64,000 nt of DNA from Streptococcus sp. bf_0095. Lineage in GTDB: Bacteria > Bacillota > Bacilli > Lactobacillales > Streptococcaceae. Of this stretch, positions 26,325 to 35,665 are shown in pieces. The position numbers and the translations under genes are program-made. The stretch lies in the NCBI RefSeq assembly GCF_004166885.1, contig NZ_RCYU01000001.1:558001-622000 (forward strand). Reading direction: 5' to 3'. The first letter of the stretch is position 1. Each line of letters opens with the position of its first letter. The notes under the pieces were generated by a model. The model made no database searches, had not been told where the DNA came from, and saw only the letters and a program-made list of their open reading frames with translations.

Positions 26325-28537
26325 TAAATCGATTCCGTTAAATAGTCATAAATTTCTTGCACAGATCCTAAAGCCATGAGTTCCTGGTCTTTGACCGTCT
26401 GCACCAAGTCCTGATAGATGGAACTAGAGGCAATCTCCTTCTTCTCCGCGTCCTTGTTGACCGTCATGATGCCATTTTCAATCTGGACAAAGCCCAACTC
26501 TTGGAAGATTTGGATCATCTTAATCAACAAAACTTGTGGAATCTTGAGGTAGTCAGATAGTTGGCTGAGCTTATGGCGAATATCAAACTCAGGGAACTGA
26601 TACAGCGTTTTGTAGAGTTTGGCATACTGATCCCGACTACCATAGCCAGTCAAATAATAGGCCTTGTCTAGGTGATTTTTAAAATAGACCGCTTGGAAGC
26701 TCTGTTCTTGGAAGAGGGCTTTTAAGTCAGCCAGGTCATCCGGTATGCGATCGATGACAATGGCAGGAGAATCTTCCCCTTCTTCCAACTGACTAAAGAG
26801 GGGAATAGCTTGTGGGAGAGGAGCATTTTTCCCTCGGATATTATAGAGCTGTACTCCTTCTACACGGGCATCCACCACCATCAGTTGCAGGGTGGTCTGT
26901 CCATTCCACTGATTGACGGACAAGGATACCACCAACTCCAAGTTTTTCGCTTGGGAGTACTCCAATTCCAAATGGCCCTGACCAAAAGCCACCACATCAA
27001 AACGGGCATCGCCTTTTTGAATCTTCAACTTCAGATGGCTATTGCCGGCCCCCATAGTCCGGCTAGACTCAACTTGAAAATCACGAATGTAAAAGACTGG
27101 TTTCTTATGGTCCATCCCAAAAGGAGCGAGACGGTCGAAACTCTTCAAGGTATCCAAAGTCAGCTCTTCTAGGTCCAACTCCTCATCCACAAAGAGTGTG
27201 GATTTGGCCGTCAGGTCAATCCCTTTTTCTACAATATAGTCAGAAAAAATCTCGGTCAGACGAGGGAGCTTGTCAACTTCCAGAGTCATACCAGCTGCAC
27301 CCGCATGGCCTCCAAAGGCGATAAAGAGATCACGATGGGGATCTAGGGCTTCAAAAATATGAACACTTTCAGGGCTACGTGCGCTCCCCTTGGCCTTGCC
27401 TTGGTCTATGGTGAGGACGATAATGGGCTGATGGAGCTCTTCAAGTAGTCGACCGGCCACGATCCCTAAGACACCTGGATTCCAGCCTTCCTTGGCCAAG
27501 ATTTGGACGGGAAGACTTGGATCAACCATGGCTTTAGCTTCATCATAGATGGCTTGGACAATTTCCTTGCGCTCTTCATTCTTGGCTTGAATCATCAGCG
27601 CAATTTCTAGCGCTTCTTCGTCATCAAAACCTGTCAAGAGTTCAACCGCTGGATTTGGGTCATCTAAGCGCCCCAGCGCATTGAGACGAGGGGCAATCTG
27701 AAAACCAACTGTTTCTTCATTTACATCTTGAGGGGCGATGGAGGCCAGCTTGAGCATTTCCTGGAGGCCGATCCGTTGGGTTTGACGAAGGACACCAAGG
27801 CCATACTTGACTAGGATGCGGTTTTCATCTGTCAGACTGACCATATCCGCAATGGTCCCAATGGCCACCAAATCAAGGAAATCTAGGGGCACCTCTTCTA
27901 GGAGGGAACAAGCCAACTTAAAGGCAACCCCGCATCCTGCTAGGTGCTTGAAAGGATAGTCGGCATCTGGATGCTCGGGATGAATGATGGCATAGGCATC
28001 GGGCAAGACTTCTGGCATGGCATGGTGGTCTGTCACGATGACATCTACTCCCATGCTTTGGGCCAATTCAATGGCTTCGTGTCCAGCTACCCCATTGTCC
28101 ACCGTGATGATGAGGGAAATCCCCTGCTGTTCGATAAAGTACTTGTAGACACTGGCATTGGGACCATACCCATCTGTAAAGCGGTTAGGCAGATAGACGG
28201 CTACTTCCGCCCCCATCTGCTCCAGGGTTTCCTTCATGATAGAAGCGGCCGTCATCCCGTCTGCATCATAGTCTCCGTAGATCAGGATCTGCTCATAATC
28301 TTCGATGGCCCGTCTGATGCGATCCACTGCCTTGTCCATATCGTGAAGCAGGTAGGGATCATGCAGATCTTCTAGCCGAGGTTCAAGAAAACGATCCAGC
28401 GCCTCTTCCGTCTGGATCCCTCGTTCTCCCAGTAACTTGGCTGCAGATGCTTCTAATCCTCTCTTCTTTGCTTGCGCCAAAAAAGTATCATCTGAAAAGG
28501 GCGCAGCAAATTGCCATTCATATTTTGACGTGATCAT
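26324..28537 (-). CDS. recJ: Single-strand DNA exonuclease RecJ
   Basis: A 737 aa RecJ of the firmicute long form. DHH-domain motifs are visible: ILIYGDYDADGMTAASI near residue 80, VDVIVTDHHAMPEVL near 165, and HPDADYPFKHLAGCGVAFKL. The DHHA1 segment carries IAFGGHAGAAGMTLE near residue 405. An OB domain and a C-terminal firmicute-specific region follow. RecJ degrades single strands 5' to 3' in recombination and mismatch repair. Confidence 0.96.
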   Translation of the reverse strand: MITSKYEWQFAAPFSDDTFLAQAKKRGLEASAAKLLGERGIQTEEALDRFLEPRLEDLHDPYLLHDMDKAVDRIRRAIEDYEQILIYGDYDADGMTAASIMKETLEQMGAEVAVYLPNRFTDGYGPNASVYKYFIEQQGISLIITVDNGVAGHEAIELAQSMGVDVIVTDHHAMPEVLPDAYAIIHPEHPDADYPFKHLAGCGVAFKLACSLLEEVPLDFLDLVAIGTIADMVSLTDENRILVKYGLGVLRQTQRIGLQEMLKLASIAPQDVNEETVGFQIAPRLNALGRLDDPNPAVELLTGFDDEEALEIALMIQAKNEERKEIVQAIYDEAKAMVDPSLPVQILAKEGWNPGVLGIVAGRLLEELHQPIIVLTIDQGKAKGSARSPESVHIFEALDPHRDLFIAFGGHAGAAGMTLEVDKLPRLTEIFSDYIVEKGIDLTAKSTLFVDEELDLEELTLDTLKSFDRLAPFGMDHKKPVFYIRDFQVESSRTMGAGNSHLKLKIQKGDARFDVVAFGQGHLELEYSQAKNLELVVSLSVNQWNGQTTLQLMVVDARVEGVQLYNIRGKNAPLPQAIPLFSQLEEGEDSPAIVIDRIPDDLADLKALFQEQSFQAVYFKNHLDKAYYLTGYGSRDQYAKLYKTLYQFPEFDIRHKLSQLSDYLKIPQVLLIKMIQIFQELGFVQIENGIMTVNKDAEKKEIASSSIYQDLVQTVKDQELMALGSVQEIYDYLTESI

Positions 28538-28787
28538 CTCGGTCCTTGTCTCCTGTTTTTCTTATCAGCATATTATAACATGAAAGCCGGGAATCCGGAA
28601 AATGAAAGCTAGCTTTGAATCAGTAGGGGTAAAATCTTTTATCCAAGGTCATAAAAATCAAGCTTAGTCCAGCTCCCAAACTGCCTCTGTTACAAGCCTT
28701 CTTCCTATTTTTTCTACCTTTTGATCTAACGATAATACTTCCCTATAAAAAAATCTTACTAAATTTTAGTATTTCGTTACAAATTAC

Positions 28788-28815
28788 TTGACACTGCAAA
28801 GGATTGTAATATAAT
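28788..28815 (+). promoter_or_regulatory. Strong promoter in the recJ-adhesin gap
   Basis: TTGACA (28788-28793) and TATAAT (28810-28815), spacer 16 bp, with no open frame downstream for about 300 bp. The stretch 28538-28787 holds nothing I can identify. Confidence 0.7.
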
Positions 28816-28821
28816 ATAAGA

Positions 28822-29051
28822 GGCCTAAAATTATAGGGAAACAAAGCGATCGGTTTTTCAGCCGTCTTGGTTTGAAACTCTTGACTTTATGGCCCTTGGA
28901 GTTATTAATTCTGTGTGTGGAAAGGACAATCAGTTTTTTATTTTAAGATGTCACAGTCGACTTTCGCTTTTCTCTGGCTACAACGATGGTCTCTACCATT
29001 CAGTCCTAGCAGAAAAACCGTCATAAACATCTAGCCGACTTTTTGTCGGTA
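28822..29051 (+). ncRNA. Candidate structured RNA, possibly 6S-like
   Basis: About 200 nt of non-coding DNA follows the consensus promoter. CGGTTTTTC (28851-28859) pairs with GAAAAACCG (29012-29020). Nested inside are GACT/AGTC with ATGG/CCAT (28883-28892 with 28996-29005), and CTGTG/CACAG (28911-28915 with 28952-28956). The whole could fold as one long, bulged hairpin, the general shape of 6S RNA. A small stem (CCGAC/GTCGG, 29035-29049) ends the region without a clear T-run. Identity as 6S is a guess from shape, length and promoter. Confidence 0.45.
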
Positions 29052-29087
29052 TAGAACTGGACACGCTTAAAATGTGTGGAAAAAAAG

Positions 29088-29096
29088 TGATATACT
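29088..29096 (+). promoter_or_regulatory. Extended -10 promoter of the adhesin gene
   Basis: TGATATACT (TGn plus TATACT) lies 31 bp before the GTG start; no good -35 is seen. Confidence 0.5.
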
Positions 29097-29127
29097 TCCA
29101 AACCAGGAAAAAGGAATGGAGGAACAA

Positions 29128-30864
29128 GTGAAAACTTTCTATAAAAAATTATTCGCGTTTGTAGCAATGATTAGTGTAGTTGCTCTTGGCTTGTCAATCA
29201 TTAAGCCAGTTTCTGCAGCAACTGTTACACCAACCATTACAAACCTTAAAGCAGATACATCTGGTCAAAAGGTCAATTTTTCTTTTGACTGGGACTTAAC
29301 AGGTATTTCTGTTAAGGAAGGTGATACGTTTACTATCGACGCTCCAGAAGGTGTCAATATCACCAAACTTGCAACGGAGTCACTTCAAGCAAACGGTGCT
29401 GAAGTAGCTACCTTGTCGATGACAGACAAAAAGATTACTTTTACCTTTAAAAAAGCAATCGAATCCATGAACCAAAACGTTAAGGGTGGTTTCTCATACC
29501 AAGCAGTGTGGGATAGTACTCCAGGAAATCCTGGAAACAAAACCGCAACTTCTAAAGTTGGTTCAGAATCCGTTGTCATCACTCGTCCTGATGGACCTGG
29601 CGTATTTGAATCTGTTTTGAACAAGTACAACCTTACTGGTGACTATGTATCTAAAGAATTCAAACTCGATGCATCAGAAAACTATGCATGGATGAACGTT
29701 GGCGATGACTACTACCTTACAAAATGGTTCATCCGTATCAATGGCGATGGTAAAAAACAAGCCATCACAAATCCTGTTGTATCAGATAAAATCCAAGCTT
29801 CAGCTGTAGATTACTCAAAAATCACTTTTAAAACACCTGCTAATCACGCTGCAAGTGAATTCTTCGTTGGAACTTACTTGAAACCATCCTTCACATTAAG
29901 AAAAGGTGGACAAGTGGTTGCTTCCGGATGGGACTTCTGGCAACATGTGACATTTGATCCAGACGGTAATGGATTTACTGTGAACTTATCAGATGTCAGT
30001 GATGTCTTTAAAACAGCTTCAGATGAAGAAATCATTGTTGAATACCAAACAATCATTCCTAAAACAACTATCCGTGTTGATAACAACGCTACCTTGAAAG
30101 CTGACGAAATCACAACACCTCAAACAGACCCAGCATTCTGGAACAATACAGAGTTGAAATTCTGGGTATCTGGTGATACAACTGTGACAGTTCAGAAAGA
30201 GTGGGTTGGTGACGAAGAAGCTGACCGTAAAGATATCACTGTTCAATTGTATGCTGACGGCAAAGCTTTAGAAGGAATGACACAAACTCTTACAAAAGCT
30301 TCTGGTTGGCAAGCAGCATTTACGAAATTGCCAGGTATCAAAGACGGTAAGAAGATTGAGTACTCAGTAGTGGAAACAAATACACCTGAAGGTTACACTT
30401 CTAAAGTTGAAAAAATTGATGATGCAAACGTGATTAAGGTCGTCAACACATCAAACAAACCAACTACAACGACTACAACAACCACTACTACTACAACCAC
30501 TACTACAACAACTACTACGCCTGGTGAGCCTAAGACTACAGTAACTACTACGCCTGATGAGCCTAAGACTACAGTAACTACTACGCCTGGAACACCACCT
30601 ACACCACCTACACCATCTACACCATCTACAACACCTGAAGGACCTACTACAACACCTAGTACAACACCTAAAGGACCTAAAAAGAATGGTTCTACTACCA
30701 CTACACCTGAAAATCCAACTGGACCGAACGCTGGAGGCAATGGTGGCGGACGTAAGAAACTTCTTCCAAGTACAGGTGAAGTTGTCGCAACAGGTCTTGT
30801 TCTTACAGGAGTATTGGTCTTGGCCGGTGCCGTTGTATTGAAACGTAAAATGACTGATAACTAA
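29128..30864 (+). CDS. LPXTG-anchored collagen-adhesin-like surface protein
   Basis: The start is taken as GTG 29128, which has GGAGG five bases upstream and begins the signal peptide directly (KTFYKKLFAFVAMISVVALG, cut near VSA-ATV). An in-frame ATG at 29116 has no usable SD. The 578 aa product has Ig-like adhesin domains of the collagen/fibrinogen-binding type (about 30-330) and one Cna-B repeat (about 350-430, VTVQKEWVGDEEADRKDITV). A Thr/Pro-rich stalk comes next. It ends with the sortase signal LPSTG, a hydrophobic helix and KRK. The ligand is unknown. It stands alone, with its own promoter and terminator. Confidence 0.92.
   Translation: MKTFYKKLFAFVAMISVVALGLSIIKPVSAATVTPTITNLKADTSGQKVNFSFDWDLTGISVKEGDTFTIDAPEGVNITKLATESLQANGAEVATLSMTDKKITFTFKKAIESMNQNVKGGFSYQAVWDSTPGNPGNKTATSKVGSESVVITRPDGPGVFESVLNKYNLTGDYVSKEFKLDASENYAWMNVGDDYYLTKWFIRINGDGKKQAITNPVVSDKIQASAVDYSKITFKTPANHAASEFFVGTYLKPSFTLRKGGQVVASGWDFWQHVTFDPDGNGFTVNLSDVSDVFKTASDEEIIVEYQTIIPKTTIRVDNNATLKADEITTPQTDPAFWNNTELKFWVSGDTTVTVQKEWVGDEEADRKDITVQLYADGKALEGMTQTLTKASGWQAAFTKLPGIKDGKKIEYSVVETNTPEGYTSKVEKIDDANVIKVVNTSNKPTTTTTTTTTTTTTTTTTTTPGEPKTTVTTTPDEPKTTVTTTPGTPPTPPTPSTPSTTPEGPTTTPSTTPKGPKKNGSTTTTPENPTGPNAGGNGGGRKKLLPSTGEVVATGLVLTGVLVLAGAVVLKRKMTDN
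30463..30585 (+). repeat. Poly-Thr tract and 33-bp tandem repeat in the adhesin stalk
   Basis: Nineteen consecutive Thr codons (30463-30519) are followed by two 33 bp units (30520-30552, 30553-30585) that encode P-G/D-EPKTTVTTT and differ by one codon. Such tracts can change length by slippage without shifting the frame. Confidence 0.9.
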
Positions 30865-30924
30865 TTCAGTTCAGAAAACTACTATTAGCTTGCACTAGCT
30901 CCACCTCCTAGTCACTAATAGCAC

Positions 30925-30953
30925 GAGAGAGAATCACATTCTCTCTCTTTTTT
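30925..30953 (+). terminator. Terminator of the adhesin gene
   Basis: GAGAGAGAAT/ATTCTCTCTC stem followed by six T. Confidence 0.9.
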
Positions 30954-31029
30954 ATGGACCTATGACGATAGAATAAACTAGAAAACCAAGTCCTACCTCA
31001 TTCTCATTTTTCTGTCCTAGAGGTTATAT

Positions 31030-31063
31030 AAAAGAGCCTGTGAAAACTTCACTAGGCTCTTTT
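31030..31063 (-). terminator. Terminator of the membrane-protein cassette
   Basis: AAAGAGCCT (31031-31039) pairs with AGGCTCTTT (31054-31062), giving a T-run on the minus strand about 25 bp past the stop at 31086. Confidence 0.75.
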
Positions 31064-31085
31064 GTATCTTCACTTATATTCCAGT

Positions 31086-32443
31086 CTATTTCATATATGG
31101 GAATGTTTCTATTATTTTCTTCCTTAATTTTTCATTTTCTATCTTTTCAATATTGAGGACCTTTTGAAATTGGAGCACATCTTGAATCACATGTTCTTGC
31201 CCATCTTTTGAAAACTCGGCGGGAATGGTTAAATTTTTAAAAAGATCTCTCCTTATGTATCCTTCTGGTGTTTCTTCGTAAAATATATTCATAAGAGCCA
31301 ACTCAAAATTAGTACTGTTTTTTTGAGGCTGAGATTTGAAGTATTGAAGAAATTCTTCTTTATTCTGAACAAGGTGCTCTTGCCCATCTATTGAATAATC
31401 AGCAGGAAGCGTGAAATCTTCAACAAATGAATTATAGGGACTTGTTAGTAATTCTAAAAAGGAGAGACGAAACTCTACATCTTCCTCGCCTAAGAAATAC
31501 AAAACGGAGCGATAGTGATTTTTCAACATCTGATAGGCCTTTGGATAGGCTGCTGCTAGAGATATTTTGTATCTTTCAGTCTCCCTAAAACTTTCATTAA
31601 ACCTAAGTTGTAATCCTCTAGAAATATAGTCATTTCCTCCGAAACCAGATAATCTCGTTTTTGGCATAAGAGCGAATGGATGTCTATTCTCAAGTCTCTG
31701 TTTTGACTCCGTTTTAACTTCTTCAACACTTTTACCAGAGGAACTCTTTTTAGATATTTTTCCTGTTTTTGCATCAATCAGCCCCACTCAACCGGATACT
31801 GTGAAGTCTCGTTAAACCCCTCCGTAACAACTTTCATAGTTCCATTTTCAATCACTGCTTTTGATTCCTTGGGTGCTAACATAGTAATAATAAAGTAGGC
31901 TTCATTATCCTCTGTTTCATATATTTCTCCTGAAATATCGAGTGGGATATATTTCTTATTATAGTCACGCACCATTTTAAAGACATCATAGGTTTTAGGT
32001 TTTAGTTTTCGATCCTTCGTGTCGTATACATCAATCAACCAATACTCCCCTTCTTTGGGCTCATTATAGCTTAGATAAGGCGCCGAATCTGGTGCAGTAC
32101 GATAGCGTGAAAACTTATCACTACTCGCTTTTAACTTATAGCTTTCTTGCATGATATAGCGCTCACCACTTGCACCATCATGTGTATTAAGTTGGTACGC
32201 AAATTCTGGTTTACCTTTATTCACTTCTTCAATTAATTCTCTCTCATCACCATCGTCCCATTCGATAACTAGTGCTTCCCCGTTATGAATAAATTCATAG
32301 TCCTTAATTACTGGCCTCGGTTTCCATTGAACATACTGACGCAATTCTCTTATACGAATTTGTTCTTTGATAGAAGAGATCGATCCAACCACCACGACGA
32401 ATAAAGTAAATAAAAACAACTTTGACTTAAATAACTTGGGCAT
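31086..32443 (-). pseudogene. Membrane-anchored protein B', frameshifted paralog
   Basis: The first part (start ATG 32443, SD AGGAGG, stop near 31778) and the second part (to 31086) join if the frame shifts at about 31785, in GTTGAGTGGGGCTG. The intact paralog at 33075-34241 reads VGLMNVKTGKI where this one breaks at VEWG and resumes VGLIDAKTGKI. Shared blocks include QYVQWKPRP, EGEYWLIDVYDT and MVRDYNKKYIPL. It has one N-terminal helix and an outside domain. Its C-terminus is longer than that of B and carries two copies of a motif of the form PA-[DE]-[YF]-S-x-DGQEHxxQ. Function unknown. Confidence 0.75.
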
Positions 32444-32641
32444 AAACAACTCCTCCTATTCACTAGCTCCTACAAACTATTTTACCATGATTCTTATAAA
32501 GTGTCAGTGGTTGAAAAAAGGAATTCTATTCTTGGAAATCCTTGCATTATGTGAATACTGTCTGATAGAAAAACTCAAAGTATACAAACATCCGACTAAA
32601 CCTACTCCTCTAGTCCATCAATTCCTTGCTAGAAGTATCCC

Positions 32642-33031
32642 TTATTTTTGAATGACCCATTTCGTGTCACCATAAACGACTCTAAAAGGTCCATCCCCAT
32701 CTGTTAAATAGTTATTTTTATAGTTAGCTGACTCCCCCGCCTCAAGGACCGTTGGCTGGACGTCATTTAAAGTATTATTCAGCATATAAGCAGATTTTCC
32801 TTGGCCATCATAGAGTTCGACATTGAAATAATTCGAGGTATTTGAAACGGTTAGATGAGTTGGATTTGATATGGTTACTTTTCCATGAAGATCATTTTTG
32901 TTACACACTTCTGTGACAACCTCTTTGGCTTTTTGTAGTCACTAGGTGTCATGCACTTACAGCTAGTGACTACAAAGGCAAGAAAGAAAAAGCAGAAACC
33001 CCACCAATAGTTTGGAATAGTTGGATTTCAT
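32642..33031 (-). pseudogene. Lipoprotein A', decayed paralog
   Basis: Starting at ATG 33031 (SD AAGGAGG), three frames must be joined. They are MKSNYSKLLVGFLLFLS, then AFVVTSCKCMTPSDYK with the lipobox Cys, then KAKEVVTEVCNKNDLHGKVT and onward. The intact lipoprotein at 34549-35331 has the same blocks (LTSCKIMTSSDYKKAKEVV and LHGKVTI). One shift lies in a T/C-rich signal region and the other looks like loss of one A in an A run. It is also shorter than its paralog (about 125 against 260 residues). Confidence 0.75.
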
Positions 33032-33074
33032 AACCTAACCTCCTTATGAAATTTACAAAATGCGTGTTCTCATT

Positions 33075-34241
33075 TTAGTTCTGATCGGAACTCTCTTTGA
33101 AATATTTGAAAAACTCTTCTTTATTCTTTACAACATGCTCTTGACCATCTTTTGAATATTCTGCTGGAATCCTGTAATTGTAAAATAATTTTGAAGTATC
33201 CGAACCTCCCATTGGATAGAACAGCTCTAGAATAGATATATCAAAGTTGAGATCTTCTGTTCCAAGAAAGTATAGGTAGGCTTCCTCACCCTTTTCATAG
33301 TCTCCATCTGTTCTTTCATTATGCCCCTTACTTAAAATAGAATAGACTTTCGGGTAAGTAGACTTTAATGGAATCGACTCGTTTTCATAATCTTTTATTT
33401 TATATCTTAAACGTGAATCAGAAAAAGAGATTTTCGAATCAAAATTATAATTAGGATTAGGATTAGATTCAAAGGGATGAGTTACTTTATAGTTTTTTTC
33501 ATCATCATCTCGAAGTTGATCATACTCTTTTCCTGATGATGTTGTAAGTGAAATCTTTCCTGTTTTAACATTCATTAAGCCGACTTGGGTATTGTATTCC
33601 GTCTCCACATGAATGTCTCCTGGATCAAACACATATTTAACTTTCGATCCTACTAAAATACCGATAGAAAGATAGGTTTCTTGATCATCCTTATCATAAT
33701 ATAAAGAGCCAGTATTTGTAGCCAATGGAAGATAATCTTTATTGAGATCTCTTACAATTTTGAACATATCAAATGTTTTCTTTTTTATTCTATTATCTGA
33801 AGTGTCGTAAATATCAATAAGCCAGTATTCTCCTTTTTCCGGTTGCTTACTCCTATTATTGATACTATCGATACCAGAACCACCGAGAGTTTTATACTTT
33901 CTATAACGCCCAGGAGTCCAAGCATCTGTTTTTAACTTGTAGCTTACTTGTGCAATATAATTTCCACGATGACTTCCCTCTATAGGTCTCTCTACACTAA
34001 TTTCCCTATCGTAATCTTGTGCCTCTAGAGCCTCAGCTAATTCTTTTTGAGTTTCCCATTGGATTGCAACTGCTTTTCCATCTCCTATAAATTGAGATTC
34101 AACCAGTTTAGGACGAGGTTTCCAACTGATAAATTGTGTCAGTTCCCGTTTATGAAGTTCATGCTGTATTTGCAATCCCCCGATTAGTAGGATAAAAATC
34201 AACAATAGATAAAACTTAAATGATTTCAAAATCTTCTTCAT
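33075..34241 (-). CDS. Membrane-anchored protein B of unknown family
   Basis: ATG 34241 is preferred to an upstream in-frame start because AGGAGG lies seven bases before it; length 388 aa. There is a basic start, one hydrophobic helix (FYLLLIFILLIGGLQI) and a large outside domain with blocks FISWKPRPKL, EKGEYWLIDIYDTSDN, MFKIVRDLNKDYLPL, and near the end IPAEYSKDGQEHVVKNKEEF. No catalytic motif is recognised. It follows lipoprotein A in the same direction, and the same A-then-B order is repeated downstream in decayed form. This suggests the pair works together at the cell surface. Confidence 0.75.
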   Translation of the reverse strand: MKKILKSFKFYLLLIFILLIGGLQIQHELHKRELTQFISWKPRPKLVESQFIGDGKAVAIQWETQKELAEALEAQDYDREISVERPIEGSHRGNYIAQVSYKLKTDAWTPGRYRKYKTLGGSGIDSINNRSKQPEKGEYWLIDIYDTSDNRIKKKTFDMFKIVRDLNKDYLPLATNTGSLYYDKDDQETYLSIGILVGSKVKYVFDPGDIHVETEYNTQVGLMNVKTGKISLTTSSGKEYDQLRDDDEKNYKVTHPFESNPNPNYNFDSKISFSDSRLRYKIKDYENESIPLKSTYPKVYSILSKGHNERTDGDYEKGEEAYLYFLGTEDLNFDISILELFYPMGGSDTSKLFYNYRIPAEYSKDGQEHVVKNKEEFFKYFKESSDQN

Positions 34242-34310
34242 TCCATGGCCTCCTAATCTCACACTCATTTTACCATCAATCCCCTCTTTTGTCAGTCAAA
34301 TATATAATAG

Positions 34311-34484
34311 AGAGTGGGACAGAAATCGGTAATTCGTTAGAATTCGATTTCGTCGTCCCACCTCCGCACAGTTGAGTAGGGCTGTAAAAGCTGATGAAAT
34401 CAGCGTAATAGAGCCCACTCAACCACTGCGTCTTGCTCGATAATCCAAAGACAATGGAGAGGCTAGGACTTTTGTCCCAGCCTC
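34311..34484 (-). repeat. R2 structured repeat, copy b
   Basis: Full-length, inverted relative to the copy at 35485. It contains GTGGGAC/GTCCCAC, GTTGAGTAGGGCT/AGCCCACTCAAC with an inner GCTGAT/ATCAGC, and GGCTAGGAC/GTCCCAGCC pairings. It fills most of the gap between the genes for A and B. Confidence 0.85.
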
Positions 34485-34548
34485 CATTTAAGTAGCATTA
34501 TAAAAATAGATTTATTAAATCTTATTAGGATACCCAAGAAGTCTCATT

Positions 34549-35331
34549 TTAGTTTTGATCCTCTAGTTCATCCTTTTGATCTTCATAAAAAACAACTTTC
34601 CCATCTTTCACTTTGAAGGAGTAACTGAGCGTGTCTTCCGAATCATCTTTATGATTGGAATAGTAGAAACTATAGGAACCATTCGGTAGTTTGCTCGCAT
34701 CTAGCTTTTTAGCTGCTTCTTCTAGGTCTTGCTCCTTAACGGACACGGCATCATCTACATAAATGGTCATACGGATTAACTCCTGATCGATCAAGGTTTG
34801 AAAAGGAATTTGATAGTAGCCGGCAAAGTCTTTTTTCCCTTCTTTGAGATTTTGTCTTGCAATGCTATCCAGGATTTCCTCTTTTTCTTCCTGATAAAAG
34901 TTACTTAAAAAGATAGAGAATTCAATTGGAAGGCCGAGAGATTGCTTCTTTATTTCCTTCTCTAGTTTTTCCTCGATATTTTTTATGGATTTCTGCTCTA
35001 AAAACACTTTCTTATAGTCTGGAAGAAAAATAATAGATGAACTTGACCAGTCATCATGAAAAGTTGTTTCATTTTCCAATCGTACCGTTTGATCATCGTA
35101 GGTTTTCTCAGAGTAGGTGTAGCTTACATGATAAGTTGGGAATTCTAGGGCAGTCCAAGATAACTTGGTGATGGTTACTTTTCCATGAAGACCAGCTTGA
35201 GCAAGCTCACTGCTAACAACTTCTTTAGCCTTTTTGTAATCACTCGATGTCATGATCTTACAACTGGTTAGAACCATCGTTAAGAATAAAATGGGAACTA
35301 GGAGTAAAAGGGAATAACCTTTGTTTTTCAT
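34549..35331 (-). CDS. Putative surface lipoprotein A
   Basis: The 260 aa precursor has a hydrophobic signal (LLLLVPILFLTMV) and the lipobox LTSC, with Cys24 as the lipidated residue after LspA cleavage. The mature part is acidic and Lys/Glu-rich with a helical centre (NIEEKLEKEIKKQSLGL). It ends in a strand-rich region (NGSYSFYYSNHKDDSEDTLS). SD GGAGG precedes the ATG. The family is not recognised. The gene is bracketed by two inverted R2 repeats and has a decayed paralog at 32642-33031. Confidence 0.75.
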   Translation of the reverse strand: MKNKGYSLLLLVPILFLTMVLTSCKIMTSSDYKKAKEVVSSELAQAGLHGKVTITKLSWTALEFPTYHVSYTYSEKTYDDQTVRLENETTFHDDWSSSSIIFLPDYKKVFLEQKSIKNIEEKLEKEIKKQSLGLPIEFSIFLSNFYQEEKEEILDSIARQNLKEGKKDFAGYYQIPFQTLIDQELIRMTIYVDDAVSVKEQDLEEAAKKLDASKLPNGSYSFYYSNHKDDSEDTLSYSFKVKDGKVVFYEDQKDELEDQN

Positions 35332-35484
35332 AGGTCTACCTCCAAAAATAGAAAATTTCCAAAAGTTAGATAGAGGACTATATAGGATGAAAGATTCTCA
35401 CAAGTTGAATTACTCATCAACGTATTTATTTATCTAGCTCTATTCTACCATTATTTACAAGGAATGTCAGGAAAAACAAGAAAA

Positions 35485-35660
35485 GAGGCTGGGACAAAAG
35501 TCCTAGCCTATTAATTGTTTTTGGATTGTCGAGCAAGACGCAGTGGTTGAGTGGGCTCTACTACGCTGGTTTCATCAGCTTTTACAGCCCTACTCAACTG
35601 TGCGGAGGTGGGACGACGAAATCGAATTCTAACGAATTACCGATTTCTGTCCCACTCTCT
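35485..35660 (+). repeat. R2 structured repeat, copy c
   Basis: Full-length copy running from GAGGCTGGGACAAAAGTCC to GATTTCTGTCCCACTCTCT. It is inverted relative to copy b, and the two enclose the lipoprotein A gene. It ends 5 bp before the GNAT gene stop. Confidence 0.85.
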
Positions 35661-35665
35661 CTCCG

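Noticed and set aside
28949-29030. Short plus-strand frame starting at an ATG within the candidate RNA
   Set aside because: No SD, poor composition and complete overlap with the paired region.
30393-30740. Minus-strand 115-codon frame rich in Val and Gly
   Set aside because: It is the antisense of the Thr/Pro codons of the adhesin stalk.
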